Counted from the first letter of the stretch, positions 9,483-18,199 are shown. The stretch: DNA of 18,199 bases from Irineochytrium annulatum (GCA_027600665.1 JADGJL010000556.1:1-18199), one strand, 5' to 3'. Notes: generated by a model from the letters alone, not told the origin. Made by a program: numbers and translations.

Positions 9483-11560
9483 ATGCTGCATCCGCAACGA
9501 CGCCTCCACCTGCCACAGTCTCCACGGGCCACGTCCACCCCGAGCATCCCAAGGCGAGACGACGAGAAGCGGCCCCCCTTGATGCTGGCGTCCGACGCCC
9601 TCGCCTCCTGTCCGTCGTCCCGGAACCTGAATCTGGCGGACGCGGCCGCGGCGGCGGAATGCCAGTCGCTCTCCCCGCCTGCCGATACGCATGCTCACCA
9701 GTACCGCATGGGGAACCCGCCGCCAATCCCACCAAGGCCGAAAAGGAGCGCCATCACCGCCGCGCGGGTCATCGGGTGCATGCCGGAGGAAGAAGGACGA
9801 GGCGGCTTTGAGGAGGGAACGGAGGACGACGGTGCAGCAACTTTTGAGACGTTGATCGAGGAGTATTCGAAGGAGAGGGTTAGCGAGGCCACAAAGAGAC
9901 GATGCATGCTGGCCAACGTTTGTAAGTCAACCGAATGAATTCTATAATGGCCTTTTGCATAAAACGGCCTTCTTACTGGCTTCCTTCCCGTGCTGAACAG
10001 ATTTCATGGACCATTACTTTGACTTGCTCGAGTACATTGATTTGAGGAAGAAGCGTACCGCGGCTTTCAAGGAGGAGATGCAGGAGAAGAACGTGAGTAT
10101 TTAACACGGAGAATGCCGCGTTTTCTTTGCTACAGTTCAGGTGCTGAGTCCTATATTTCGTAACAGCTCCCTGCCGAATCCCTCCGCGACTACTTCGGTC
10201 GCGAGCGCGTCCTCCTCCGCCGCCGCCGGACCCGCCTCCGCCTCACATCGTTCTCCATCCTCAAACAAATCGGTCAAGGCGGCTACGGCCAGGTCTTCCT
10301 CGCCCAAAAGCGCGACTCGAACGAAACGTGCGCCCTCAAGCGTATGTCAAAACGGCTTCTGGTTCGACTGGGCGAAGTCGAGCACGTCCTGACAGAGCGC
10401 GACGTCCTACGGTGGTCAAACTCGGAATGGCTCGTCAAGCTGCTGTATGCGTTCCAAGACGTGGATTCGGTTTATTTGGCAATGGAGTATGCGCCCGGTG
10501 GGGATGTGAGGACGCTGCTGAATAATAGCGGGGTGTTGAGGGAGGAACATGCGAGGTTTTATGTCGCCGAGATGGCGGCCGCCGTGGTCGATTTACATAA
10601 GCTGGGGTACATCCATAGGTATGTAGTGGACAGACCGTCGTCTTTGGGGACTCCTTTTGCTAACATGGTTCGAAAAAATGGCAGAGATCTGAAGCCCGAA
10701 AACTTTCTCATCGACGCCACCGGCCACGTGAAGCTGACCGACTTCGGTCTGAGCCGCGGTCGCCTAAGCGAGGACTTCATCGTCATGCTTCGCGAGAAAT
10801 TTGAGAAGATCAAGGACGCCCCTTTCATTCGCCGCGCCCCCGAGGAGCGCCGAAATATCTACAAAACCCTCCGTGGCGAGATGCGCGCGTTCACACAGGT
10901 CGGCTCGCCGGACTACATGGCGTACGAGGTCCTCGCGCAGGATGGTAAAGGCTACGACCAAGCCGTCGATTACTGGAGTCTGGGTTGCATCATGTTTGAG
11001 TGCCTGGCGGGTTTCCCGCCGTTCACGGCGCCAACTGTTGATGATGTTTGGGTGAATGTTTATCACTGGAAGCGCGTGCTGGAGCGACCGGTGTACACGG
11101 GCGTGGATGAGGAGTTTAATTTCTCCGACACGGCGTGGGACCTCGTCACCCGGTAAGCTTCGCTTCTTGCTTTCACACCAAAGGGCGTCCGACTGACTTT
11201 TCGCATCCGATATCCAGCCTCATAGCCGACCGCGACCGCCGCATTACAACGCCCGACTCCCTCCGCTCTCACGCCTTCTTCGCCTCATACCCCTTCGACC
11301 TCATGCGCAAGCCCAATGGCCCCGCGCCGCCCTTTGTCCCTGCGCTCAAGTCCGTGCTCGACACAGCGTACTTTGATGACTTCGACGATCCGAGGGACAT
11401 GGCGATGTACAAGGAGGTTAAAAGACGACAGAAGGACGCCGAGGAGGCCGCCAGCGCCGTTGACGCGGGAGCGGTGGAGGGCATCAGGAGGCAATTTGTC
11501 GGGTTTACTTTCAAGCATAGTGACGCAAAGAAGTTAGATGGGCTGGTGACATTGTTCTGA
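9483..11560 (+). CDS. NDR-family AGC kinase, Dbf2/Sid2 type
   Basis: Ser/Thr kinase of the mitotic exit / septation initiation network, expected to work with a Mob1 co-activator. Exons: 9483-9921, 10001-10092, 10167-10618, 10685-11152, 11218-11560; 597 residues, near yeast Dbf2. Order: a disordered N-terminus (1-110); the NDR N-terminal regulatory region (about 146-205, YFMDHYFDLLEYIDLRKK); kinase P-loop GQGGYGQVF from 213; Lys235 in CALK; HRDLKPEN with Asp329; DFG at 347; the long NDR insert; and T-loop FTQVGSPDYMAYE. The activation-loop phospho-site is Thr398, where Dbf2 has Ser. The hydrophobic motif VGFTF has Thr581. VGSPDYMA and the VGFTF tail favour Dbf2/Sid2 over Cbk1/Orb6. An intron splits the Arg codon of HRD. 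The start could be 9342, which is in frame with no stop between. Confidence 0.95.
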
Positions 11561-11906
11561 TATTGCCTTGGCACTTGCGCGCCATTGAGCGACAATATCT
11601 ATATCGGTTCGGACGTGTCCTAACCTTTGCGCTGTTATGACTCTTTTACAACATCGGTATCACATCCATGCACAAAAATGAGTAATCCAGCGACGCTTCT
11701 CTTTTACAAAATGCACGCTCCATCTTTCCTGTCAATTATTTATTTCTTATGGCGTGGGATATTGCAGAATGCGGCGACAGCAGCCAAAGCAAATGTTGGA
11801 CATATGCTGTTTAGAGCGACATTTTTTTCCGTGAATCAATATAATAGAGCAACTAGTAAGAGCAAGGAACGGAACGATTTGGTGAAGAATAAAAAGCAAC
11901 GTTCCA
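11561..11906. other. Convergent 3' spacer between kinase and ETF-beta genes
   Basis: A 346-bp AT-rich spacer between two facing stop codons. It holds both 3' UTRs; AATATAATAG and AAGAATAAAAAG stretches near 11838 and 11885 are candidate A-rich processing elements. No supported gene; the open frame at 11627-11914 (+) has no family features and runs into the ETF gene. Confidence 0.6.
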
Positions 11907-12840
11907 TTAGATAATCCCAGCAGACTTGAGCTTCGCAATAAGCTCGTCCACGCTCTCGACCTTCCCGCCGCCGACCCGCTTTGGCGGCTCGGACACTGAG
12001 AGCGTCTGCAGCCGCGGCGCGATGTCAACGCCGAGCTCCGTGGGCGTGAGCTTGCTCAAAGGCTTCTTCTTCGCCTTCATGATGTTGGGAAGGGTCGCGT
12101 ACCGGGGCTCGTTCAACCTACGAAAAGCAGTTAAATAACAAGCCCATAACCACACAGCACGAAATTTTTACCGAAGGTCCGCCGTGACGATAGCCGGCAG
12201 CTGCGCCTTGACGGTCTCCAACCCTCCGTCAACCTCCCGCGTGACGGTGATGTCTTTCCCAGCCAGTTCAACTTTTGACGCAAACGTCGCCTGCGGCCAC
12301 CCTAGCAAACCCGCCAGCATCTGCCCCGTCTGATTCGAGTCGTCGTCGATCGCCTGCTTGCCCAAAATCACAAGGTCCGGCTTCTCCTTCTCCACGACCG
12401 CCTTCAACAGCTTTGCTACCTGAATTCCCACGCATTCCATCAGCACTCCACCCCAATGCAGGCAGCCATTAAAGAACTAAGTGCTCGAACCTGCAAAGGC
12501 TGCACTTCGCTCCCCTCCGGCACCTCGACATGAAGGGCGCTGTCGGCCCCCATGGCCAGCGCGGTCCTGAGTGTCTCCTGCGCCTTGGCCGGGCCGATCG
12601 AGACCGTCACGATCTCCTTAATGGCCTTCCGCTCCTTCATCCGGACGGCCTCCTCGATCGCGATCTCGTCGAACGGGTTCATCGAGTGCTTCACGTTGGC
12701 CGTGTCGACCTTGCCGCCGACGACGCGGATCTTCACCGCTGCATTAAAGGATCAGACGACGGGTGGGGAAGCGCGCCGGGCGGGGCAGCCCTACCATAGT
12801 CGACCACGCGCTTGATGGGCACCAGGACTCGCATCGACAT
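11907..12840 (-). CDS. ETFB: Electron transfer flavoprotein beta subunit
   Basis: Mitochondrial matrix subunit of ETF; it holds a structural AMP and, with the FAD-bearing alpha subunit, passes electrons from acyl-CoA dehydrogenases to ETF-ubiquinone oxidoreductase. Exons read leftwards: 12840-12795, 12738-12491, 12419-12172, 12117-11907; 250 residues versus about 255 in human. It starts [20 protein letters not shown], as expected of a subunit whose targeting information lies in the mature N-terminus. Visible: [52 protein letters not shown] (nucleotide-binding segment), and the dehydrogenase recognition loop [15 protein letters not shown] with Leu190 and Lys195/Lys198. These match human Leu195 and the methylated Lys200/Lys203. 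The frame is open upstream to 12993, but the family start favours 12840; 12834 is also possible. Alpha-subunit gene is not in the window. Confidence 0.97.
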
Positions 12841-13384
12841 CTTTTCAGTTTTTGATGGCCGACGGCTGTGTCCGTGTTGGAAACGAAAATAGCAGTCAAC
12901 GAAGGATTTATTATTGAGGGTTTTCATATCAAGATGTATGTCCTTCATAGCATCGCCTGCAAGATCTGCTGCAGCGGCTCCTCCGCGACGCAATGCATGA
13001 TCGCGACCTGCATTATTACTCGGAAAGCGGGTATGATCAGCTTACCTTTCCATTGATATGCAGGACCAGGACGTCGTTGGTGTAGAGCTTTCGCCTTCAA
13101 GGAATATCACCCTGGTAACACCTCGTACTGTCCACGCGTTCACTATTCCAATGCGTCCCTCCGATCGATGTCGACCTCTTCAAAGGCGAAATAGAAGTCC
13201 TTGACATTTTCCTGCTGACATGTTGAGTCCAGTTGATGTCAGCAGACCCAAACCTTCGGGCCGCAGTACTTTCGGGCGCGGTGGAGGTGTACGATCGCCG
13301 GGCACAGCCAAGGACGGAAGCAAACCGCGGTGTTATGGTGATATATCAATAACAGGAAGTCCTCATGTTGCATGCGTTTATGCA
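12841..13384. other. Spacer between ETF-beta and ZGPAT-like genes
   Basis: This 544-bp stretch carries the ETFB promoter (just above 12840) and the 3' UTR of the ZGPAT-like gene. Coding-like exons on the - strand occupy much of it and are listed separately. No repeat or RNA gene was recognised. Confidence 0.5.
12945..13373 (-). pseudogene. Coding-like exons of an unidentified gene, intact or decayed
   Basis: I cannot name the family. Reading leftwards: a frame from an ATG at 13373 through RKYCGPK; a possible 39-nt GTTTGG...GTCAG intron; QENVKDFYFAFEEVDIDRRD (13214-13143); then LYTNDVLVLHINGK (13087-13046); a 38-nt intron with a clean GTAAGC donor and AATGCAG acceptor; and VAIMHCVAEEPLQQILQAML with a TGA at 12945. 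The last two exons have a strong preference for G or C at the third codon position, as the neighbouring true genes do. The join between 13143 and 13087 fails: the only in-phase donor creates a stop, and the intervening frame (VRGVTRVIFLEGE) is offset by one base at each side. That suggests two frameshifts, a sequencing error, or a splice I have missed. It lies wholly between ETFB and the ZGPAT-like gene. Confidence 0.33.
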
Positions 13385-14879
13385 CTAGAACACCACCATC
13401 TTCTTCCTATCCAAGTCTCCCTTCAAGTGGCCCTGCAGCTTCGCTTCTTGCGCCACCACTTCCGCCAGTTTCGTCTCCAACTTCCTCAACATCGCTTCCT
13501 TCTGACTCTTCATGACCTTATCTTTCGCGTTCCTGGCAATGGACTCCTTTGTTTGCTTGATCTCGGACTTGATAGCTGACTCCTTCTTCGACAGCTGCAT
13601 GAGCTCCACCCTTATAGCTTTGGCGTCCGCCGGCCGTCGTGCGGGAGGCCTCTGGGTCCCCTTCGGCCGACCGTCCGTCTCCGGAGCCGACTTCAAATCC
13701 GTCGTCGAAACAGGCGAGTAGTCGGCCCCCGGCTTATGAAGCGTCTTATTTAAGAAACCGAAGACGGAGCTCATCCCTGCGTCCTCGTGGTTCGTCTTTT
13801 GTTTCTTCGTCGATGAAGTCTGCGGGGCGCGAGGCTTTCTCTTCATTTTTACCTCCGTCGGCGTCGCGAATCCGAGACCCTTGTTCGGGGGCAAAATGAC
13901 GGCCTTGATCGGTTCGACGATACCTGATAGCGCGCCGTCAGCATACCGACGAAAAGGGCCTAAAGGCAGTCGTACCATGTCCGTGCTTCCCGAGTCCGCG
14001 TCCCTAAGAAAGAAACGAGTTGGGACATACGCCCACTCCATCATTGTCGTCGATAATGAAGAGCGAGACGCCAGACCATTACGAAGTACATACCTCCACA
14101 TATCCCATCTTCGCCAAATATCTCGATGCGACGTCGCTGGAATACCGTTCCCACCGCCCCATCTCAACGCCGTCCTCGAAGGTAAACACCCTGCGGCCGG
14201 ACGTGTCCCTCCGGAAGCATTCCGCGACCCCTTCCGCCATCATTGGCTCGTCCCACTCGTTCTCGTCATCGCTCTCGTCATCCTCCTCCTGCTCTTCCTG
14301 CTTGCTACGAGCCGCGCCGCTAACAGTAACGCCGCTGTCGACGACAGGGAAGAGTCGGTCCGCGGTCACCCAACACCTGGCCGCGCCTTTCCCCGTTCCA
14401 AACCTGACCTGGACTTCCCCACCATCGCACCTCAAGACGACGGCGGGGCCAAATACTCCACCGCGTTCCGCCAGTACCTCGACGCCGGCCTCGTATAACC
14501 CACCCTCCCTGTCCGCTGCAGGTCCCATGGAGACGGAAAGAGGAAGAAGCTGAGCCAGTGGGACGGATGTCGGTGCTGATGCGGAGAGCGGGATCGTGTG
14601 CATGACGGTGGCGTGGGTTGCAGTCACAGAGGCGATGTGGGCCGGCAGGAAAATCATCCGGCTTCCCAACGCGACAGGGATCGAGCAGGCGTCGCCGGCG
14701 GTGAAGATGGCCTGGGCTTCGGGAGCTGCGTCGGGAGCTGGGCCGCTGGTCTCATCGGCGGCGCGCTGGAGCTCAATCAGCGACTCCAGGTCGGCGCGGA
14801 GAGCAAGAATGTCCGCGTTTCCGGGGTTGATGGCCAGCATCTCGTCGATCTGCTGCAGTTGCAGTGCTAGCTCGTCCAT
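13385..14879 (-). CDS. ZGPAT-like G-patch protein lacking the CCCH zinc finger
   Basis: Related to ZGPAT, a nuclear G-patch protein. Exons read leftwards: 14879-14094, 14003-13976 (28 nt), 13923-13385; 450 residues against about 530 in human. The N-terminus MDELALQLQQIDEML...LESLIELQ matches ZGPAT. A Tudor-like stretch follows (LYEAGVEVLAERGGVFGPAV), then an acidic patch, then the G-patch: YLAKMGYVE, GRGLGKHGHG, IVEPIKAVILP. The tiny exon supplies the core GRGLGKHGH, which gives strong support for the model. The C-terminal coiled coil (KESAIKSEIKQTKESIARNA) ends in KKMVVF, like KKMTEF in ZGPAT. No CCCH finger is visible: the few Cys residues are scattered and never in C-x7/8-C-x5-C-x3-H spacing. 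An upstream in-frame ATG at 14942 would leave 7 bp to the next gene and is less likely. Confidence 0.85.
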
Positions 14880-14949
14880 TGCTGGGTGCTGGTGAGTGTG
14901 CTGGATGCGTGACCGGAAGATTGGAATTTGAGGTTCATCCACTCTGCAA
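14880..14949. promoter_or_regulatory. 70-bp divergent promoter between ZGPAT-like and 3-oxoacyl-CoA reductase genes
   Basis: The two start codons face away from each other across 70 bp, so both transcripts must start in or beyond this short interval. No TATA box is visible. Confidence 0.55.
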
Positions 14950-15978
14950 ATGATGACGGACTACCTCCTCTACGCCGCTGCCGCGGTCGGCGCCGCCTAC
15001 GTGGGCCAGCTCGGGCTCTCCCTTCTGGTCACTCTCCTCAACGCCTACGTCGTTGGCGGCGCGTCCCTCAAGAAATACGGCGCAGGCGACCCCGAGGCTT
15101 GGGCCATCGTCACTGGCGCCTCGGAGGGAATTGGTCGGGAGTTCGCGCTCCAGCTCGCGGCCGCGAAGCTCAACGTCGTCGTTCTCGCAAGGACCGAGTC
15201 CAAGCTCAAGTCCCTCGCCGAGGAGATCGAGGCCAAGCATGGCGTCAAGGCGATGGTGCTCCCGTTCAACTTCACGACGACCAGCAAGGCCGACTACGAC
15301 CGCCTCGCGGGGAAGCTGGAGCCGCTCAAAATCGCGGTGCTGGTTAACAACGTCGGCATGAACCATGATATCCCGACGCCGTTTCTGGAGGAGACGCAGG
15401 AGCGCATCGACGATATTGTCCAGGTCAACGTGAGGGCCCAGATGGCCGTCACACGCATGATCCTGCCCAAGATGGTCGCGGCCAAGAAGGGGCTCGTCCT
15501 GAACATCGGTTCCGTCGCTGGCACCGTGCCATCTGGTCTGCTTTCAGTCTACTCGGCTTCGAAGGCGTTCCTCCGCTATTGGTCCCAGGCCCTCGCGATG
15601 GAGGTCAAGAAGTCGGGCGTCCACGTCGAGCACGTCACGACCTACTTTGTCGTCACGGCCATGTCGAAGATCAGGAAGCCCTCCTTCACGACTCCGACCC
15701 CGAGGCAGTACGTCCGTTCGGTTCTCTCTAGGTAACTTGTTCTCCCGCTTTATTTCTTGCTACGTCTGGTCGCTTAAGCAAACTCCTCTTTTCTTTCCCC
15801 GCGGAGCAGGACTGGGAAGTTTATCGACTCGGCGCCGTTCCCGTCGCACGGCCTTCTTATGTGGATCATGAACAACTTTACTACTGAGACCATGAGGATT
15901 CAGTACAGTAACAACTTGCATGTCGACATCCGCAAGCGAGCGTTGAAGAAGAGGGCGCGGGAGGCAAAACAGCAATAG
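14950..15978 (+). CDS. IFA38: Very-long-chain 3-oxoacyl-CoA reductase (Ifa38 / HSD17B12 family)
   Basis: Short-chain dehydrogenase of the ER fatty-acid elongation cycle; it reduces 3-oxoacyl-CoA with NADPH after the condensation step. Exons 14950-15731 and 15810-15978 give 316 residues, within the family range (312-347). An N-terminal hydrophobic segment (about residues 5-37) would anchor it in the membrane. The cofactor motif is TGASEGIG (55-62); NNVG is at 133-136, followed by the family hallmark NHDIPTPF. Catalytic residues are Ser188, Tyr201 and Lys205 (YSASK). The intron has a GTAACT donor and CAG acceptor and splits an Arg codon. The C-terminus is basic but ends AKQQ, so the canonical KKXX retrieval signal is absent. 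The start is ATGATG; either Met may be used. Elongase and dehydratase partners are not in the window. Confidence 0.93.
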
Positions 15979-16770
15979 GAGCGGATAGGCTGCATTCCTT
16001 GCGTCGATTTGCTTTTAGTGGTTGTGTTACAGGCTATTTAGTTGCAGTAGCGATGATAGGGGGTTTCTTTTCTGGCTGGGAGTTTGAATTGTGCTTATCA
16101 GTTCTTTGTCATTTGTCGTTCTCCACGGGTGCCATGTATCGCCTTGTATGATGTCGGGGTGACTGATGACTTGGCGTGTTTGTTGAGGTTTTAGGATCTG
16201 TTCTTGCTATCAATACATGCCCTTATCATTTCCTCGATTCGTTTTGTGCACTACCAACCCCCACACTGGGTCATTACGACGGTTCTATTCAACGATATTG
16301 TTATGCATTGAATGTGGAAAGTGTTCATTATGATACCATCTTAAACCATGCTCACATCACTTCGTAACGCCGTCAATCTGCGACCACGCACCTCGGAAAA
16401 GCTCAGCACACTGACCTTTGACGAGAGTTTGAATTGCCTGAACGTAACCGTATGCCCTATTGACCTCATTAGCTAGTTATATGCACCGGTCCGGAACAGA
16501 TGCAGGCAAAAGTGTCCAAGGTATGCATATGCCATCTCCACTCAATCATGCCAAAGGGATTCCGCTATATATAAGTCTATTAATCAGCCGAAAAAAGATT
16601 CGCTTCTATCAAAAAAAAATGCGCACAACTATTCCTCCAGCGATACAACGCCTCCGGTCCTACCCTCCGCCCGACGCCGAAATCGGAGGCCACACCGGCG
16701 ACAGCGGCACTGAAAAGAACGGGACGCGATCGCATATACCGGGCGCCGATGCGGGTGGCGTCGCAGGACC
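15979..16770. other. Convergent spacer between reductase and SPRY genes
   Basis: A 792-bp spacer, AT-richer than its flanks, between facing stop codons. I found no tRNA, repeat or supported ORF. It holds a strong TATATATAA at 16566-16574 and an A-run directly before an ATG at 16619 on the + strand, discussed as a finding. Confidence 0.55.
16566..16574 (+). promoter_or_regulatory. TATA-box-like element
   Basis: TATATATAA, the most TATA-like sequence noticed in the window. It lies about 45 bp upstream of a nine-A leader and an ATG at 16619. It could drive an antisense transcript under the SPRY gene; no known gene uses it. Confidence 0.3.
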
Positions 16771-18199
16771 CTACGGCTGGAAGGACGATGGCGGTGGTGG
16801 CACGCTGGCCTGTAGCATCGACGACGGCGACGCAGGCGACGACGGGGATCGAATCCTGCTCATCGCTGGAGGCAGGAGATGCGCCTGGCGTTGCCACTGC
16901 TGCTGTTGCTGCTGGTGCCCACCAACTGAGACCGCGCCGCTCCTTAACGGCGCATTCGATAGCGACCGACCGCCTCGCATCAGAAAATCCATCGACAGGG
17001 CCGGATCGACCGCTAGTCCCGAGGACGCGGCGCGGGCCCGCGCTTTTGTGCTCGACACAACAGGAGCGGGCGATGATGGCGTCGGGAGAGAACGCGTCAC
17101 GTTATCGTCCTTTAGCGATCTCGCGAGCCGCTTTAGCCAGCCCTTAGACCCACCAACGGCCGAGGGTCGGGGGCTTGCCCCGCGGTCGGCCCACTTGCGA
17201 CGGGCGTCGGCCGCGTGTAGGGACATCGTGGCCGCCGCCGCCTCGTACTCCCACACGATTGGGGCGCGCGACGTGGTGTTTGGCGACACTGGCGGAAAGG
17301 GACAGGGGACTATATCTGGCTGAAGTAGTGGGTGGGACGCCAAGGACGCCAAGGGCGATGGTGTCCTCGCCTGCTGAAGCGAAGGGATCTGTTGTCGCGG
17401 TTCCTCCCACATCGACGCCGCGTCCAAGTAAGATAAGACGGACTCCCGACTCGACACCCGGCTGGAGAGAATAATCGTCGACCCGCGCTGGTTGTCGTCC
17501 CATCGCCGCCCGCCGCGCCGGTCGTCCTCGCCCGTCGCAGCGGCAGCCTGATCCAGCAAGCTCGCCGCCATCGCGGCCCTCACATCCCCATCCTCATCCT
17601 CACTCTGTCTCGCATCAACTCCACCATCCTCATCAAACCCGGCCACATCATACCTGAAAGCCCCCTCTCCGAAATTCAGCTCAAACGCGCACCCGCTGCC
17701 ACCCTCATCGCCATCCGCATATTCCACCTTACACCCAACAGCGGCATGGAACGGGATCGTCACGAAGCTGTCCCCCTCGTTGTCGGTCGAGAGCGAGAAT
17801 GCCTCCCCCAGAAACGACCCATTGAGCGTGAAGAACACACCTCCTACGGCGGGGATATACCCACACCCGACCACATCTCCCTCGACATAATACTGCCCAA
17901 ACGCGCTCCTCTCCACCCCTGCCCCGTCACCGGCGCTATGACACCTCTCTGCCGTCGACAAAAAGGCGACGCTCACGCCGCCCCGTCCACCATCAAACCC
18001 GGGCGGCACGTCGTCCCCGTGATGCACGGTCGCGAGCCCGACGGACAGGACGGTGCGCAGGCTCGCGGGGGCGCGCCTGATGGTACACTCGAAGTAGGAG
18101 CAGAAGGTGGATGAGATGGAGCAGGACGGCAGAGGCGCGAGGGAAAGGATAGAGAATGCGGGGCGGGACGGGGTCGATGTGAAAGTAACGGTCCGAGGG
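16771..18199 (-). CDS. B30.2/SPRY-domain protein with candidate ubiquitin-interacting motif, N-terminus beyond window
   Basis: One uninterrupted frame of 475 codons runs from the right edge to a TAG at 16771, so the start lies outside. SPRY domain occupies about 17650-18199: YFECTIRR, VLSVGLATV, then EGDVVGCGYIPAVGGVFFTLNGSF without its first half split out, and FELNFGEG. The VVGCG...FFTLNG core is diagnostic. After it comes an acidic stretch and DEDGDVRAAMAASLLD (within 17548-17601), which fits the UIM consensus of acidic residues, hydrophobic, x-x-Ala-x3-Ser-x2-acidic. The remaining third is Ser/Pro/Arg-rich and probably disordered, with Q6 at 16897-16914. SPRY domains bind partner proteins; SPRY plus UIM suggests a ubiquitin-linked adaptor, comparable in idea to Ssh4/Ear1, though no PPxY motif or membrane segment is visible in the part present. 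Function is inferred. Confidence 0.85.
   Translation of the reverse strand, partial: PRTVTFTSTPSRPAFSILSLAPLPSCSISSTFCSYFECTIRRAPASLRTVLSVGLATVHHGDDVPPGFDGGRGGVSVAFLSTAERCHSAGDGAGVERSAFGQYYVEGDVVGCGYIPAVGGVFFTLNGSFLGEAFSLSTDNEGDSFVTIPFHAAVGCKVEYADGDEGGSGCAFELNFGEGAFRYDVAGFDEDGGVDARQSEDEDGDVRAAMAASLLDQAAAATGEDDRRGGRRWDDNQRGSTIILSSRVSSRESVLSYLDAASMWEEPRQQIPSLQQARTPSPLASLASHPLLQPDIVPCPFPPVSPNTTSRAPIVWEYEAAAATMSLHAADARRKWADRGASPRPSAVGGSKGWLKRLARSLKDDNVTRSLPTPSSPAPVVSSTKARARAASSGLAVDPALSMDFLMRGGRSLSNAPLRSGAVSVGGHQQQQQQWQRQAHLLPPAMSRIRSPSSPASPSSMLQASVPPPPSSFQP
17548..17601 (-). other. Candidate ubiquitin-interacting motif in SPRY protein
   Basis: EDEDGDVRAAMAASLLDQ has four acidic residues, then Val-x-x-Ala-x-x-x-Ser-x-x-Asp, meeting each anchored position of the UIM consensus. 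It directly follows the SPRY domain. Ubiquitin binding is inferred from the motif only. Confidence 0.55.

Noticed and set aside
12841..12993. N-terminal extension of ETFB as a mitochondrial presequence
   Set aside because: ETFB family members begin at the RVLVxxKR segment without a cleaved presequence; the extension includes acidic residues and overlaps exons of another candidate gene.
14880..14942. In-frame upstream Met of the ZGPAT-like gene
   Set aside because: The family starts at the MDE...LQQ segment encoded from 14879, and the upstream start would leave only 7 bp to the divergent gene.
16000..16770. tRNA, CRISPR or mobile element in the convergent spacer
   Set aside because: No T-loop consensus with paired arms, no regularly spaced repeats, and no terminal repeats or transposase fragments were found.
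16460..17323. Long + strand ORF as a real gene
   Set aside because: It overlaps antisense the well-supported SPRY reading frame and encodes low-complexity sequence; kept only as a possible antisense transcript.

Overview
The window is nuclear DNA from an intron-rich, gene-dense eukaryote, most likely an early-diverging (chytrid-type) fungus. The fungal signal is the mitotic-exit kinase of the Dbf2/Sid2 type and the ELO-cycle reductase of the Ifa38 type. The early-diverging signal is the presence of a SNAPIN-like subunit, a TBC1D8/9-type GAP with EF-hands and a ZGPAT-type G-patch protein, which typical yeasts lack or have reduced. This placement is inference from gene content; no rRNA or other taxonomic marker is present. 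No bacterial-type operons, rRNA, tRNA, CRISPR or transposon was seen.

Layout, left to right: SNW1/SKIP splicing factor (-, cut by the left edge); SNAPIN-like subunit (+), starting only 23 bp from SNW1; GRAM-GRAM-TBC-EF-hand RabGAP (+, 16 exons); eIF2alpha (-) with an unusual N-terminal extension; a roughly 1.06-kb divergent spacer that may hide a small spliced gene; Dbf2/Sid2-type NDR kinase (+); electron-transfer flavoprotein beta subunit (-); a 544-bp spacer with coding-like exons of an unidentified gene (-); ZGPAT-like G-patch protein lacking its CCCH zinc finger (-); very-long-chain 3-oxoacyl-CoA reductase (+); a 792-bp convergent spacer; and a B30.2/SPRY protein with a candidate ubiquitin-interacting motif (-, cut by the right edge).

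I rebuilt the genes by joining reading frames at GT...AG sites so that every junction keeps phase and family alignment. The 33 introns inferred this way are 39 to 90 nt long; acceptors are mostly CAG or TAG with several AAG. The genes are unrelated housekeeping functions (splicing, endolysosomal traffic, translation initiation, cell-cycle exit, mitochondrial electron transfer, fatty-acid elongation); neighbours share promoters by proximity rather than a pathway. No complete new system is evident. The most novel items are the eIF2alpha extension, the zinc-finger-less ZGPAT homologue, the SPRY-UIM architecture and two cryptic spliced loci in the spacers.
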